A stretch of 64,000 bases of DNA from CAZGUH01 sp964529005 (GTDB lineage Bacteria; Actinomycetota; Acidimicrobiia; Acidimicrobiales; Ilumatobacteraceae): NCBI GenBank assembly GCA_964529005.1, contig CAZGUH010000016.1, positions 11,162 to 75,161 of the forward strand, read 5' to 3'. The notes beneath the pieces were generated by a model, which did no database searches, was not told where the DNA came from, and saw nothing but the letters and a program-made list of their open reading frames with translations. The position numbers and the translations under genes were made by a program. Below are positions 16,638 through 24,251 of the stretch, piece after piece. Numbering within the stretch: the stretch's first letter is position 1; each line of letters starts with the position of its first letter.

Positions 16638-17092
16638 CGGCGGCGCTCCTCGCGCCCGCTGTCGCGGACGAGGCGGAACATCGGCAGCGTGATCTCGTCG
16701 TCGACGTCGTGAAAGGCGACTTCGACGGGCAGGTCGCAGGCGACGTCGGAGGGATCGCAGTCGATGATGTCGCTGAACATGTAGTGACCCTCCTCGAGGT
16801 TGACGGTGGCGAGGATCGTGGGCAGCGGGAAGCCGGGCGACGGCTCCTTGCGCACGATGGTGTAGCTGTCGATCACACCGCGACCCGAGCTGCGCTCCCA
16901 CCCGACATCGAACGACAGGCACCGGATGCACGCCTCGGCCGGCGGGAAGAAGGCGTGCCCGCAGGCGCGGCAGCGCATGAACGTCAACTCGTGACGGCGG
17001 CAGGCATCCCAGTACGGGCGCGACAGCTCGTTGGGGACGGGCATCGGGCGCGCCCCGTCGACGGGCACGATGATGCGATCCTCAGCCGGCAC
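16634..17092 (-). CDS. DUF35 OB-fold protein with zinc ribbon (ChsH2-C/acyl-CoA partner type)
   Basis: A 152-residue protein with an N-terminal rubredoxin-like zinc ribbon, CRACGHAFFPPAEACIRC (about 41-58), followed by an OB-fold (GRGVIDSYTIVRKEPSP, LPTILATVNLEEG). DUF35 proteins bind acyl-CoA and form complexes with thiolase-superfamily enzymes; in steroid side-chain degradation the DUF35 part of ChsH2 is the obligate partner of the retro-aldolase Ltp2. Here it overlaps the thiolase-like gene by 11 bases, which argues for a stoichiometric complex. It has no catalytic residues of its own that I can see. Confidence 0.92.
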   Translation of the reverse strand: MPAEDRIIVPVDGARPMPVPNELSRPYWDACRRHELTFMRCRACGHAFFPPAEACIRCLSFDVGWERSSGRGVIDSYTIVRKEPSPGFPLPTILATVNLEEGHYMFSDIIDCDPSDVACDLPVEVAFHDVDDEITLPMFRLVRDSGREERRR

Positions 17093-18284
17093 CGAGCAAC
17101 ACCGCCTCGATGTGATGGGCTGCAGGGACCGCCGTCACCGCGGCGGCCACGTGCGCGCCGGCGACCTGGCGGACGCCGCACTCGCCGCGCAGCTGGCGGG
17201 CGGCTTCGATCACCTTGAACAGCTGCTGCCCCGGTGACGGGAAGAACGCGTGGGCGAGCTCGCCCCCGTCGGTGTTCGTCGGCATCCGGCCGCCGACCGT
17301 GAGCGCGTCACCTTCGCAGAACGGGCCACCCTCGCCCGGGCCGCACAGCCCGAGCGCTTCGATGTGACGGATCACCTCGAACGCGGTGGCGTCGTACACG
17401 GAGATGACGTCGAGATCGTCCGGGCCGATGCCGGCGCGCCCGTACGCCGCCTTCATCCGCGTCGACAGCATCGTTCCGGTGTCACGGTTGCGGGCCGGGT
17501 TGACGTGCGGGCCGTCGTCGATCTCCATCGCGCCGGCGAGCACGTACACGGGGTCGCGGCGCAGCGCTCGCCCCCGCGCGCCGGTCGTCATCACGATGCC
17601 GCACCCGCCTTGCGCGACCATCGAGCACTCCAGCAGGTGGATCGGATCGGCGACCATCCGCGACGCCAGGATGTCGTCCACCGTGTACGGCCCGTGGCCG
17701 TACATGATCGCCTCGGGATTGACCGAGCCGTGGTTGCGGATCGTCGCCGCGACGTTGGCGATCTGCTCGCTCGTGGTGCCGTAGTCGTGCATGTGCCGGC
17801 GGGCGTTCATCGCCATGCGCGTGATCGCCCGAGCCCCGCCGTAGGGCTGGTTGAACTCCAGCACGGCCTGCGTGTACGCCGCGCCGCGGGCCATCTTCTC
17901 CATCATCACCGCACCGCCCGAGCCCATCCCGCCGGCGACGCCCGCGGCGATGACGACCGTCTCGCAGTAACCGGCCTGGATCGCCGCGGCGGCGTTCAAC
18001 ACGGCCCGCACGCCGCTGGCGTCGAGATCCTGCTCCATCACCCAGTTGGCCGTGATGCCGAGCTGGCGCGCCCAGTTCGACCCCGCCTTGGGGAAACCGC
18101 CGGGCCCAGGCCAGTCGATGCACAGGCCGTTGACCTCGTCCTTGGCGATGCCGGCATCCGCCAGCGCCCCCTGGATCGCCTTCACGGTGATGCTGAAGTC
18201 GGTCTCGTCGGGGATCGAGCGCGCCACCTTCGGCACGCTGATCCCGACGATCGCGGGAGGGTCGAAGCGCTCGGTCACGCCCAT
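17082..18284 (-). CDS. Thiolase-superfamily protein without nucleophilic Cys (probable Ltp2-like retro-aldolase)
   Basis: The 400-residue protein has the thiolase fold but not its chemistry. At the place of the Cys loop it reads MEQDLDASGVRAVLNAAAA: the Cys position is Asp, though the ASG after it remains. The C-terminal GHP motif is also replaced (TDGGELAHAFFPSPGQQ). Such Cys-less, SCP-x/lipid-transfer-like proteins paired with DUF35 include Ltp2, which cleaves 3-hydroxyacyl-CoA by retro-aldol reaction. I infer a similar C-C lyase role with the DUF35 partner at 16634. The start is ATG 18284; a TTG six bases upstream is possible. Confidence 0.85.
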   Translation of the reverse strand: MGVTERFDPPAIVGISVPKVARSIPDETDFSITVKAIQGALADAGIAKDEVNGLCIDWPGPGGFPKAGSNWARQLGITANWVMEQDLDASGVRAVLNAAAAIQAGYCETVVIAAGVAGGMGSGGAVMMEKMARGAAYTQAVLEFNQPYGGARAITRMAMNARRHMHDYGTTSEQIANVAATIRNHGSVNPEAIMYGHGPYTVDDILASRMVADPIHLLECSMVAQGGCGIVMTTGARGRALRRDPVYVLAGAMEIDDGPHVNPARNRDTGTMLSTRMKAAYGRAGIGPDDLDVISVYDATAFEVIRHIEALGLCGPGEGGPFCEGDALTVGGRMPTNTDGGELAHAFFPSPGQQLFKVIEAARQLRGECGVRQVAGAHVAAAVTAVPAAHHIEAVLLGAG

Positions 18285-18359
18285 CGACAACCGTGCCTCA
18301 TCGAAACCCCCGCCTCATCGGCTCACCCTCGGCCCACGCTGTGCCTCGATCCACGCGTG

Positions 18360-19652
18360 CTACCGGGCAGCGGCCGGCAGCTGGATCTTGTATAGCTCGG
18401 CGGCGTTGTCCTGGAGGACGCGGCGGCGAGTGTGCTCGTCGACGCCGCCCAGCACGCGGGCGAAGTGCTCGCGGGCGCCGGGGAAGAGGCAGGTGGGGTG
18501 CGGCACGTCCGTCTCCACCAGCACCCGGTCGGCGCCGATGTCGGGGATCAGCTTCGCTGCGGCGACCTGCTCGAACCAGAACATCACGAAGATGTGGTCG
18601 GCGAAGTACTCCTTCGGCCGGCGCTTCGTCAGGTTCACCTCGTGCTCGTAGGTGACCATCTCGTCGAACTGGTACTCCATCGCCTCGAGCACGAACGGCA
18701 CCCATCCGATGCCGCTCTCGGCGGACACGATCTGCAACTTCGGGAAGCGATCGAACAGATTGCTCATGCAGAGGTTGGTGATGATCCGCACGTTGCTCAT
18801 GTACATCTGCGTGGCCTGGATCGCGAGGCGGCGTTGGCTGCCCATCGACTTCCACCACCAGTTCGGCGCGGTCGGCTGCGAGTTGGCCTTCGCCGACGCG
18901 GCCTCGGCCGCGGCGACCTGCTCGCGCGGGCGACGGATCGCTTCGAGCTCCTCGCGGCGGGCGCCGGCGCCGATGTGGAAGTTGGCCGCGGCGCCGGACT
19001 GGTTGAACAGGTCCCACATCGGCTCGAAGTACGGGTCCGGCAGCTCCGGCAGGCCGATCATCTCCGGCTTGTCCGACAGCGTGAAGCCGCGCATGCCGCG
19101 ATCCAGCAGGCGCGTCATCTCCGTGACGCACAGGTCCATGTCCCAGATCGGCAGCATGCCCTGGGGCAGCAGCCGGCCGCCCGACTCCTCCTGCACGTCG
19201 GCGAGGAAATCGTTGTAGGTCCGGGTGATCGCCGTGCGCTCGCGGTTGTCGTGGATCGCGAACAGGTGGTTGGAGGCGAAGCCGACGCCGTTGGGATAGA
19301 GGACCTGGGCGTAGATCCCCATCTCGTCCATCAGCTCCAGCCGCGCCGAGACCGACCAGGCCGACTCGTCGATCTCCTCGAACGGCTGCACGACGTGCGA
19401 GCCGAGCACCTTCTTGCGACCGCGCTGGATCGTGTTGCCGCCGGTGCTCGCCCACAGATCGTCACCGATGTACCAACCGGTGTTGCCGTCCTTGGTGCGG
19501 TGCTCCGGGATGCGGTAGCCCGCGTTGGCGGGCGTGCGCGCCGACCACAGATCGGCCGGCTCGGTGAAGTGCGCGTCGCAGTCGATGATGTGGATCCCGT
19601 TGAGTGGATCGGATGCCACAGCAGGGCTGGTGGTGGGCAGGGTGTCAGTCAC
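18360..19652 (-). CDS. ACMSD-like amidohydrolase (PF04909 type)
   Basis: A 430-residue TIM-barrel metal-dependent hydrolase or decarboxylase. Metal ligands fit the family: IIDCDAHFTEP near the N terminus (D-x-H), ANFHIGAG in the barrel and VETDVPHPT near the C terminus. The family (aminocarboxymuconate semialdehyde decarboxylase-like) decarboxylates or hydrolyses acids; actinobacteria hold many uncharacterised paralogs in lipid-catabolism loci, and this window has five. Start GTG 19652 follows GAGAGAGACGCCGATC; the frame is open further upstream into the repeat region but that part is not protein-like. It lies between the thiolase-like gene and the AtuA ferredoxin-like gene. Confidence 0.9.
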   Translation of the reverse strand: MTDTLPTTSPAVASDPLNGIHIIDCDAHFTEPADLWSARTPANAGYRIPEHRTKDGNTGWYIGDDLWASTGGNTIQRGRKKVLGSHVVQPFEEIDESAWSVSARLELMDEMGIYAQVLYPNGVGFASNHLFAIHDNRERTAITRTYNDFLADVQEESGGRLLPQGMLPIWDMDLCVTEMTRLLDRGMRGFTLSDKPEMIGLPELPDPYFEPMWDLFNQSGAAANFHIGAGARREELEAIRRPREQVAAAEAASAKANSQPTAPNWWWKSMGSQRRLAIQATQMYMSNVRIITNLCMSNLFDRFPKLQIVSAESGIGWVPFVLEAMEYQFDEMVTYEHEVNLTKRRPKEYFADHIFVMFWFEQVAAAKLIPDIGADRVLVETDVPHPTCLFPGAREHFARVLGGVDEHTRRRVLQDNAAELYKIQLPAAAR

Positions 19653-19662
19653 GATCGGCGTC

Positions 19663-19706
19663 TCTCTCTGAGTTCTGGTCTCTCTGCGTCTGGTCTCAGC
19701 GGCTGG
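19663..19706. repeat. Degenerate 13-16-bp tandem repeat, 3 copies, beside a stop codon
   Basis: Three imperfect units (TCTCTCTGAGTTCTGG, TCTCTCTGCGTCTGG, TCTCAGCGGCTGG) fill the 56-base gap between the amidohydrolase start and the stop of the AtuA ferredoxin-like gene at 19709. Confidence 0.65.
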
Positions 19707-19708
19707 AG

Positions 19709-20008
19709 TCAGATCTCGGTCTCGAGGATCAGGTTGGCGAACGACTTGCCGTGCGGATCGGTGCGCAGGTTGATGGTGCACCCGCCTTCGAGGGCCTCCT
19801 TCATCACGAAGTTCAGGCCCTTCAACCGCGGATACTCGTAGCGGGTGATCTCACCCTTGACGAGATCACCGAAGCACCGGCGGACCACGTCGACGGTGAG
19901 CTTCTCCCGGATCAGGTCCCAGTGCTGGACGTCGTAGGGGAACACGCACACGTTGTTGACGTTGCCCTTGTCGCCGGCCCGGCTGAATGCGATCTCACGC
20001 AGCTTCAC
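19709..20008 (-). CDS. AtuA-like ferredoxin-fold domain protein
   Basis: A 99-residue protein carrying the SRAGDKGNVNNVCVFP motif (residues 9-24), the hallmark of the C-terminal ferredoxin-fold domain of AtuA proteins. In some AtuA enzymes (about 590 residues in Pseudomonas citronellol degradation) this domain is fused; here it is a separate gene starting four bases inside the AtuA stop (ATGA overlap). It most likely binds the 20005 protein to make the complete enzyme. The domain name ferredoxin-fold refers to topology; no Fe-S Cys cluster is visible. Confidence 0.9.
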   Translation of the reverse strand: MKLREIAFSRAGDKGNVNNVCVFPYDVQHWDLIREKLTVDVVRRCFGDLVKGEITRYEYPRLKGLNFVMKEALEGGCTINLRTDPHGKSFANLILETEI

Positions 20009-21339
20009 GACTCCAACACCTCACCGATGATCTCGACGTCGGAACGGGGGACATAGGCGGGCGTCACGCCGATCGCCTTGTCGATGCGGGTCAGCGCGCC
20101 GCCGGCGCCGGCGGGGCCGTTCGACCACAGGTGCTCGGCCTCGTCCGCCACCGCCTGGGCGACATCGCGGCGACGGCTGCGCACGGCGATGCGCAGGCGC
20201 ACCTCGGCGGGCGGGCCGGCCTGGAACTGGTTGCCGAACATCGCCGACAGCCCGTGCATGTCGATGCGCAGGTCGTCGATGTCGCGCATCAGCGGCTCGA
20301 TGCGCTTGCGGACCATGTCCTCACCCATCCGCGCCCGCTCGACGCATCCCGTGCCGGCGAAGGACATCTCACCGATCCCCTTCCAGCCGAAATCGATGCC
20401 GACGAGCACCTTCAGCGTGTCGGGCCGAGCGCGGCCCTTCGCTCCCCCGGCGACCACCTTGTCCTTGCCCGCCTGCTCGACGTAGGTGTCGGTGAAGTCG
20501 GCGACGACGTCGGGGGTGATGTAGTTGGCCGGGTCGTGGATCTCGTAGCCGAGCTGCGCCTTCGACATGTTGGCGTCGACCGCGCCTCCGGTCCCGGGCA
20601 GCTTGCTCATCGTGAACTCGTCTGCGCCCGACAGCGTGGCGAACGGGAAGCCGAGGTTCTCGATGCCCTCGACGACGCGGTACGGCGGATCGGCGAAGTT
20701 GCCCCCGGTGACGTGGGTTCCGCACTCGAGCAGATGCGCGGCGAGCGTGGCGAGCGCGACCTTGTCCCAGTCGTCGAGCGCCCAGCCGAGCTCGAAGCAG
20801 ATCGGCGCCACGTACAGCGACGGATCCGCGAGGCGGCCGCCGAGCAGGAACTGCGCGCCCTGCTCCAGAAGCTGGAGGATCTCCTCGGCGCCGGTGTAGG
20901 CGTTCGCCGACACGATCTGGTCCTCGATCTGCTTCGCCGTGACGCCCAGCTCGGGCAGCGCCACGTCGTTGGCGATCGCCGTGTGCATGATGTCGTCGCC
21001 GCGCAGGACGCCGACCTTGACGCCGTGCGCATCCTGCTTGCGCAACGCGTTGATCACGTCGGCCGCGCCGGCGTCGGGGTTCGCCGCGCCGAAGTTGCCC
21101 GTCACCCGCTTGCCGCTCTTCAGGAACGGCGTCAGCTTCGTGACGATCTCGTGGATGCGCTCGTCCTGGCCGACGCTCGGGTCAGCGTGGCGGCGCACCT
21201 GGGCGAGCGCCACGGTGCGCTCCCCCAGGCAGTCGTATGCCATGTAGTCCACGAGGCCGCTGTTCGCCAGGTCGACAGCAGGTTGGACACGATCCTTGGC
21301 CCACGCCGAGCCACAGCCGATCGACACCGTCTTCGCCAC
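20005..21339 (-). CDS. AtuA-family protein (DUF1446, acyclic terpene utilisation type)
   Basis: The 444-residue protein matches the AtuA main domain: TVSIGCGSAWAKDRV at the N terminus, VDYMAYDCLGERTVALAQ (about 30-47), RVTGNFGAANPDAG, LLECGTHVTGGNFADPP, and DEFTMSKLPGTGGAVD. AtuA was found through citronellol/geraniol catabolism in Pseudomonas, but the homologs are widespread and their reaction is not well defined. Start GTG 21339 has GGAAGGGAG upstream. It is the first gene of a seven-gene operon ending with the SDR at 14500. The link to terpenes is only by family name: the geranyl-CoA carboxylase and AtuC/F partners are absent. Confidence 0.9.
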   Translation of the reverse strand: MAKTVSIGCGSAWAKDRVQPAVDLANSGLVDYMAYDCLGERTVALAQVRRHADPSVGQDERIHEIVTKLTPFLKSGKRVTGNFGAANPDAGAADVINALRKQDAHGVKVGVLRGDDIMHTAIANDVALPELGVTAKQIEDQIVSANAYTGAEEILQLLEQGAQFLLGGRLADPSLYVAPICFELGWALDDWDKVALATLAAHLLECGTHVTGGNFADPPYRVVEGIENLGFPFATLSGADEFTMSKLPGTGGAVDANMSKAQLGYEIHDPANYITPDVVADFTDTYVEQAGKDKVVAGGAKGRARPDTLKVLVGIDFGWKGIGEMSFAGTGCVERARMGEDMVRKRIEPLMRDIDDLRIDMHGLSAMFGNQFQAGPPAEVRLRIAVRSRRRDVAQAVADEAEHLWSNGPAGAGGALTRIDKAIGVTPAYVPRSDVEIIGEVLES

Positions 21340-21398
21340 GGCACTCCCTTCCGAACACTGCTCACGAGGCTGCCGACGAGCCCCCACGTTCCGCAGAG

Positions 21399-21426
21399 TT
21401 TATAGTTGAATAATTCGTCTAAGCAA
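21399..21426 (-). promoter_or_regulatory. Promoter of the AtuA operon
   Basis: Minus-strand TTGCTT (21426-21421), a 16-base AT-rich spacer and TATAAA (21404-21399) form a good sigma70-type promoter about 60 bases before GTG 21339. The spacer contains the small palindrome GAATAATTC, a possible regulator site. Confidence 0.6.
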
Positions 21427-21455
21427 ACGGCTCGCAGGCGGCGTGAGGAGGTCTC

Positions 21456-22280
21456 TCAGTAGTCGTCGCCGGGCTGGAAGCCGGCCGGCAGCGGGGCGAA
21501 GCGCGGCGGCCGCCGCTCCGCGAAGCTCGCCATCCCCTCTTTGAGGTCCGGGTGGGCGGTGTAGTGCTGGACCCACGGCAGGGCGGTGAGCCGAGCCCCC
21601 TCCAGCGACTGGTCGTCGGCCATCGCGAGCTGCTGCTTGATCATCGCCATCGACAGCGGCGAGCAGTTGATCGCCAGGTCGCGCGCGTAGGCGCGGGCCG
21701 CGTCGAGCACGCTGTGGCCCTCCGGCGTCACCCGGCTGACGAGACCCAGCTCCTTCGCCTCCTGCGCGGTGATCGTGCGGCCCGAGAGCAGCAGGTCGTG
21801 GGCGTTCTCGCGGCCGACGATGCGCGGCAGCATCCACGCGATCCCGTGCTCGGCCAGCAGGCCACGGCGCGCGAACGCGGTCGTGAACTTGGCGCGCGAC
21901 GCGGCGAAGCGCACGTCGCAGACCAGCGCCTGGATCAGCCCGATGCCGGCGCAGGCTCCGTTGATCGCGGCGATCACCGGCTTGCGCACGCTCAGCGGGT
22001 GCGTCTGCGGCCGGCGGCCGGAGAAGTCGACCGTGCCGGCGCGGCGCACCTCCTCGAGCGCGAGCATGTCCATCCCGGGGCAGAACGCGTCCCCCGCGCC
22101 GGTGACGACGACGGCGCGCACGTCGGGATCGTCGGAGACCTGTGTGAGGAGGTCGAAGTAACGCTCCTCCATCGGGTACGTCCACCCGTTCTTGCGGTCG
22201 GGCCGGTTGAGCGTGAGCGTGGCCACGCCGGCGTCGTCGACCTCGTAGAGCACCGACGCCACGTCCGGAGCCGTCCTCAT
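21456..22280 (-). CDS. Enoyl-CoA hydratase/isomerase family protein
   Basis: A 274-residue crotonase-family protein. NRPDRKNGWTYPMEE (about 24-38), VVVTGAGDAFCPGMDM (oxyanion-hole region) and AINGACAGIGLIQALVCDVR (CoA-binding and second oxyanion Gly) are typical, as is the later FARRGLLAEHGIAWMLPR. It would hydrate trans-2-enoyl-CoA or isomerise a double bond. Its ATG overlaps the LLM oxidoreductase stop (ATGA), and that overlap lies inside a 12-base tandem repeat. It is the last gene of the heteromeric acyl-CoA dehydrogenase operon and so probably acts on the dehydrogenase product. Confidence 0.93.
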   Translation of the reverse strand: MRTAPDVASVLYEVDDAGVATLTLNRPDRKNGWTYPMEERYFDLLTQVSDDPDVRAVVVTGAGDAFCPGMDMLALEEVRRAGTVDFSGRRPQTHPLSVRKPVIAAINGACAGIGLIQALVCDVRFAASRAKFTTAFARRGLLAEHGIAWMLPRIVGRENAHDLLLSGRTITAQEAKELGLVSRVTPEGHSVLDAARAYARDLAINCSPLSMAMIKQQLAMADDQSLEGARLTALPWVQHYTAHPDLKEGMASFAERRPPRFAPLPAGFQPGDDY

Positions 22281-22336
22281 GCCGGTTGCCGGGCCGGCTG
22301 CTGTGCCGGCTGCTGGGCCGGTTGTTGGGCCGGCTG
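22277..22336. repeat. 12-bp tandem repeat, 5 copies, spanning stop and start codons
   Basis: Five units close to CTGGGCCGGCTG on the plus strand. They encode the PAQQ-type tail of the LLM oxidoreductase; the terminal unit holds its stop and the ATG of the enoyl-CoA hydratase. Confidence 0.9.
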
Positions 22337-23242
22337 CCTGGCCGCGAGCCCGGTGCGCTCGGCGGTCGCCGACAGCGCGGCGTGGAAGAGCTCGCGATCG
22401 TGGGCCGGGATCGAGAAGATGCAGCGGTCGACGCCGATCTCCTCGTAGCGCTGGAGAAGCTCCTCGGACGGGAGGCGGTCGGTGAACGCTTGGATCGAGC
22501 GCTTGCCTCCCATCGCGCCGTCGGGATCGAGCAGCGAGATGGTGAGCGAGCGCGGGTCTCGGCCGGCCTCCACGGCATCGGAGCGCAGCGCGGCGATCGA
22601 CTCGGCGAGCTCGTCGAAGCTCATCGTCGTGCGGATCGGCATCCACCCGTCCATCGTGGCGACCATGTCCCGCCGGGCGCCTGCGGTGAACGCGGAGCCG
22701 AGGATGATCGGCGGGTACGGCCGTTGCACCGGCTTGGGGAAGGACCAGCTCGCCGTGAAGGACACGTGCTCGCCCGAGTACGCCGCCTCCTCCTCGGTCC
22801 AGAGCACCTTCAGCGCGGCGAGCTTCTCGCGGAACACCGCCCGCGGCCGCGACGGATCGATGCCGTTGTTCGCCATCTCGAGCTTGTTCCAGCCGTATCC
22901 CACCCCGAGCTCGACGCGGCCGCCGGAGACGAAGTCGAGCGTGGCGATCTGCTTGGCGAGATAGATCGGGTTGTGCTCGCCGATCAGCGACACGGACGTG
23001 CCCAGGCGCAGGTGGTCGGTGACCGCCGCGGCCGCGGCGAACAGCGTGAACGGGTCGGGGAAGCGCTTGTAGATGTCGGGCGGGGTCCCGCCCTCGACCC
23101 ACGGGTGGACGGTGGCGACCGGCAGGTGGTCGTGCTCGCCGAGCCAGATCGACTCGAAGCCGAGCCGTTCGGCGGACGTCGCGAGCTCGACGATCCCGAT
23201 CGCGCTCGTGTCGTTGATGAACGCTGTCACGCCATGCTTCAC
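22277..23242 (-). CDS. LLM-class F420-dependent oxidoreductase with Pro-Ala-Gln-Gln tail
   Basis: The 321-residue protein matches actinobacterial TIGR03619-like LLM oxidoreductases: HGVTAFINDTSAIGIVEL, SIWLGEHDHLPV, and SGGRVELGVGYGWNKLEM (about 106-123), with IILGSAFTAGARRDM later. It probably uses F420 for hydride transfer in the cytosol. The C terminus is a PAQQ-type repeat produced by a 12-base tandem repeat that also contains the stop codon and the start of the next gene. The tail is unlikely to be needed for activity. Start ATG 23242 lies 13 bases after the dehydrogenase stop. Confidence 0.92.
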   Translation of the reverse strand: MKHGVTAFINDTSAIGIVELATSAERLGFESIWLGEHDHLPVATVHPWVEGGTPPDIYKRFPDPFTLFAAAAAVTDHLRLGTSVSLIGEHNPIYLAKQIATLDFVSGGRVELGVGYGWNKLEMANNGIDPSRPRAVFREKLAALKVLWTEEEAAYSGEHVSFTASWSFPKPVQRPYPPIILGSAFTAGARRDMVATMDGWMPIRTTMSFDELAESIAALRSDAVEAGRDPRSLTISLLDPDGAMGGKRSIQAFTDRLPSEELLQRYEEIGVDRCIFSIPAHDRELFHAALSATAERTGLAARQPAQQPAQQPAQQPARQPA

Positions 23243-23255
23243 GGCACTCCTCCCG

Positions 23256-24251
23256 TCAGTTCCCGGTCTCGATCGAGGCCGGCACCCTCGGCACCCGGCC
23301 GGCAGCGACGAGACGCTCGCCGATCATGCGTTCCAGCAACCGCACGGATCCGAGCAGCGCGTCGCACAGGAATCCCCGTCGCACGTAGCGATGGAACGGG
23401 TGCTCCCAGGTGAAGCCGATGCCGCCCATCACCTGCTGGCACTCGCGCGCCGCGGTCTCGTGCGCGGCGCTGGCGAGCGACTTCGCCATCGTGGCGACGA
23501 GGACGTCGCTCTCGCTCCACGCCGCCGAGATCGCCGCCCTCGCGCCGCAGAGCGCGATGTGCACGTCGGCGAGTCGCATCTGCACGGCCTGGAACGCGCC
23601 GAGCGGCCTGCCGAACTGGATGCGGCCGCTGACGTGCTCGACGGCCATGTCCAGCATCTGCTGGGCCACGCCGACGACCTCGTGCGCGAGCGCCCGGCGG
23701 GCGGCGGCGACGGCGGACTCCCAGGCGCCAGGACGGAGCTCGACGAGCCGGCCGTCCGCGAGCGCCATCTGCGCGTCGATCGCATGCCACCCGGCGTCTG
23801 GGTCCAAGCCGCCCAGCGGTCGCGACGGCGTCGCCTGGGCGACGAACAGCGCGACCCCGCCGCCGTGGACCACCGGCGCGACGAGGATGTCGCCGGCGCC
23901 GGGCGCGCAGAGCGTGACGCCGGAGAGCGTCACCACGCCGCCGCTCGCGTCGGCGGCGGAGCCGGGGCGATCGCCGGCGCTCGGGGACGGGTACACCACG
24001 ATGCGTCCGGCCGCCTCTGCGGCGACGGCGTCGTCCAGCAGCTCGCCGAGCACGACCTCGTCGAGCATCGCGGAGGCCGCCAACGCCCGTCCCTGCTCCT
24101 CGAACAGGATGCCGACCGCCGCTTCCGGCTCCTCGGCGCGCACCTCGAACCACCCCTCCTCGGCCAGCCGCGCCCGGAGGTCGGCGGCCTTGGTGGTGTC
24201 GAACGTGTGGCGGATGCTGGAGCGGAACAGGTCGAGCTCGTGCTGGTCCAT
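23256..24251 (-). CDS. Acyl-CoA dehydrogenase, short subunit of a probable heteromer
   Basis: A 331-residue acyl-CoA dehydrogenase-family protein, shorter and more divergent than canonical ones. The C-terminal domain is recognisable (VQQ-like VGVAQQMLDMAVEHVSGRIQFGRPLGAFQA, here cited as QFGRPLGAFQAVQMRLAD; and CQQVMGGIGFTWEHP). The T-E-x-x-AGSD region of the middle domain is poorly kept. The C-terminal Y-x-GT-x-E helix is replaced by LGSVRLLERMIG. It begins one base inside the stop of the 24251 dehydrogenase (TGATG). Adjacent long and short pairs form alpha2beta2 dehydrogenases in steroid degradation (FadE28-FadE29 type); I infer the same here. Confidence 0.87.
   Translation of the reverse strand: MDQHELDLFRSSIRHTFDTTKAADLRARLAEEGWFEVRAEEPEAAVGILFEEQGRALAASAMLDEVVLGELLDDAVAAEAAGRIVVYPSPSAGDRPGSAADASGGVVTLSGVTLCAPGAGDILVAPVVHGGGVALFVAQATPSRPLGGLDPDAGWHAIDAQMALADGRLVELRPGAWESAVAAARRALAHEVVGVAQQMLDMAVEHVSGRIQFGRPLGAFQAVQMRLADVHIALCGARAAISAAWSESDVLVATMAKSLASAAHETAARECQQVMGGIGFTWEHPFHRYVRRGFLCDALLGSVRLLERMIGERLVAAGRVPRVPASIETGN

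Noticed and set aside
20005..21339. Assignment to citronellol/geraniol degradation (atu genes)
   Set aside because: Only AtuA homology is present; the carboxylase and other specific genes are missing, so the pathway name is not justified.
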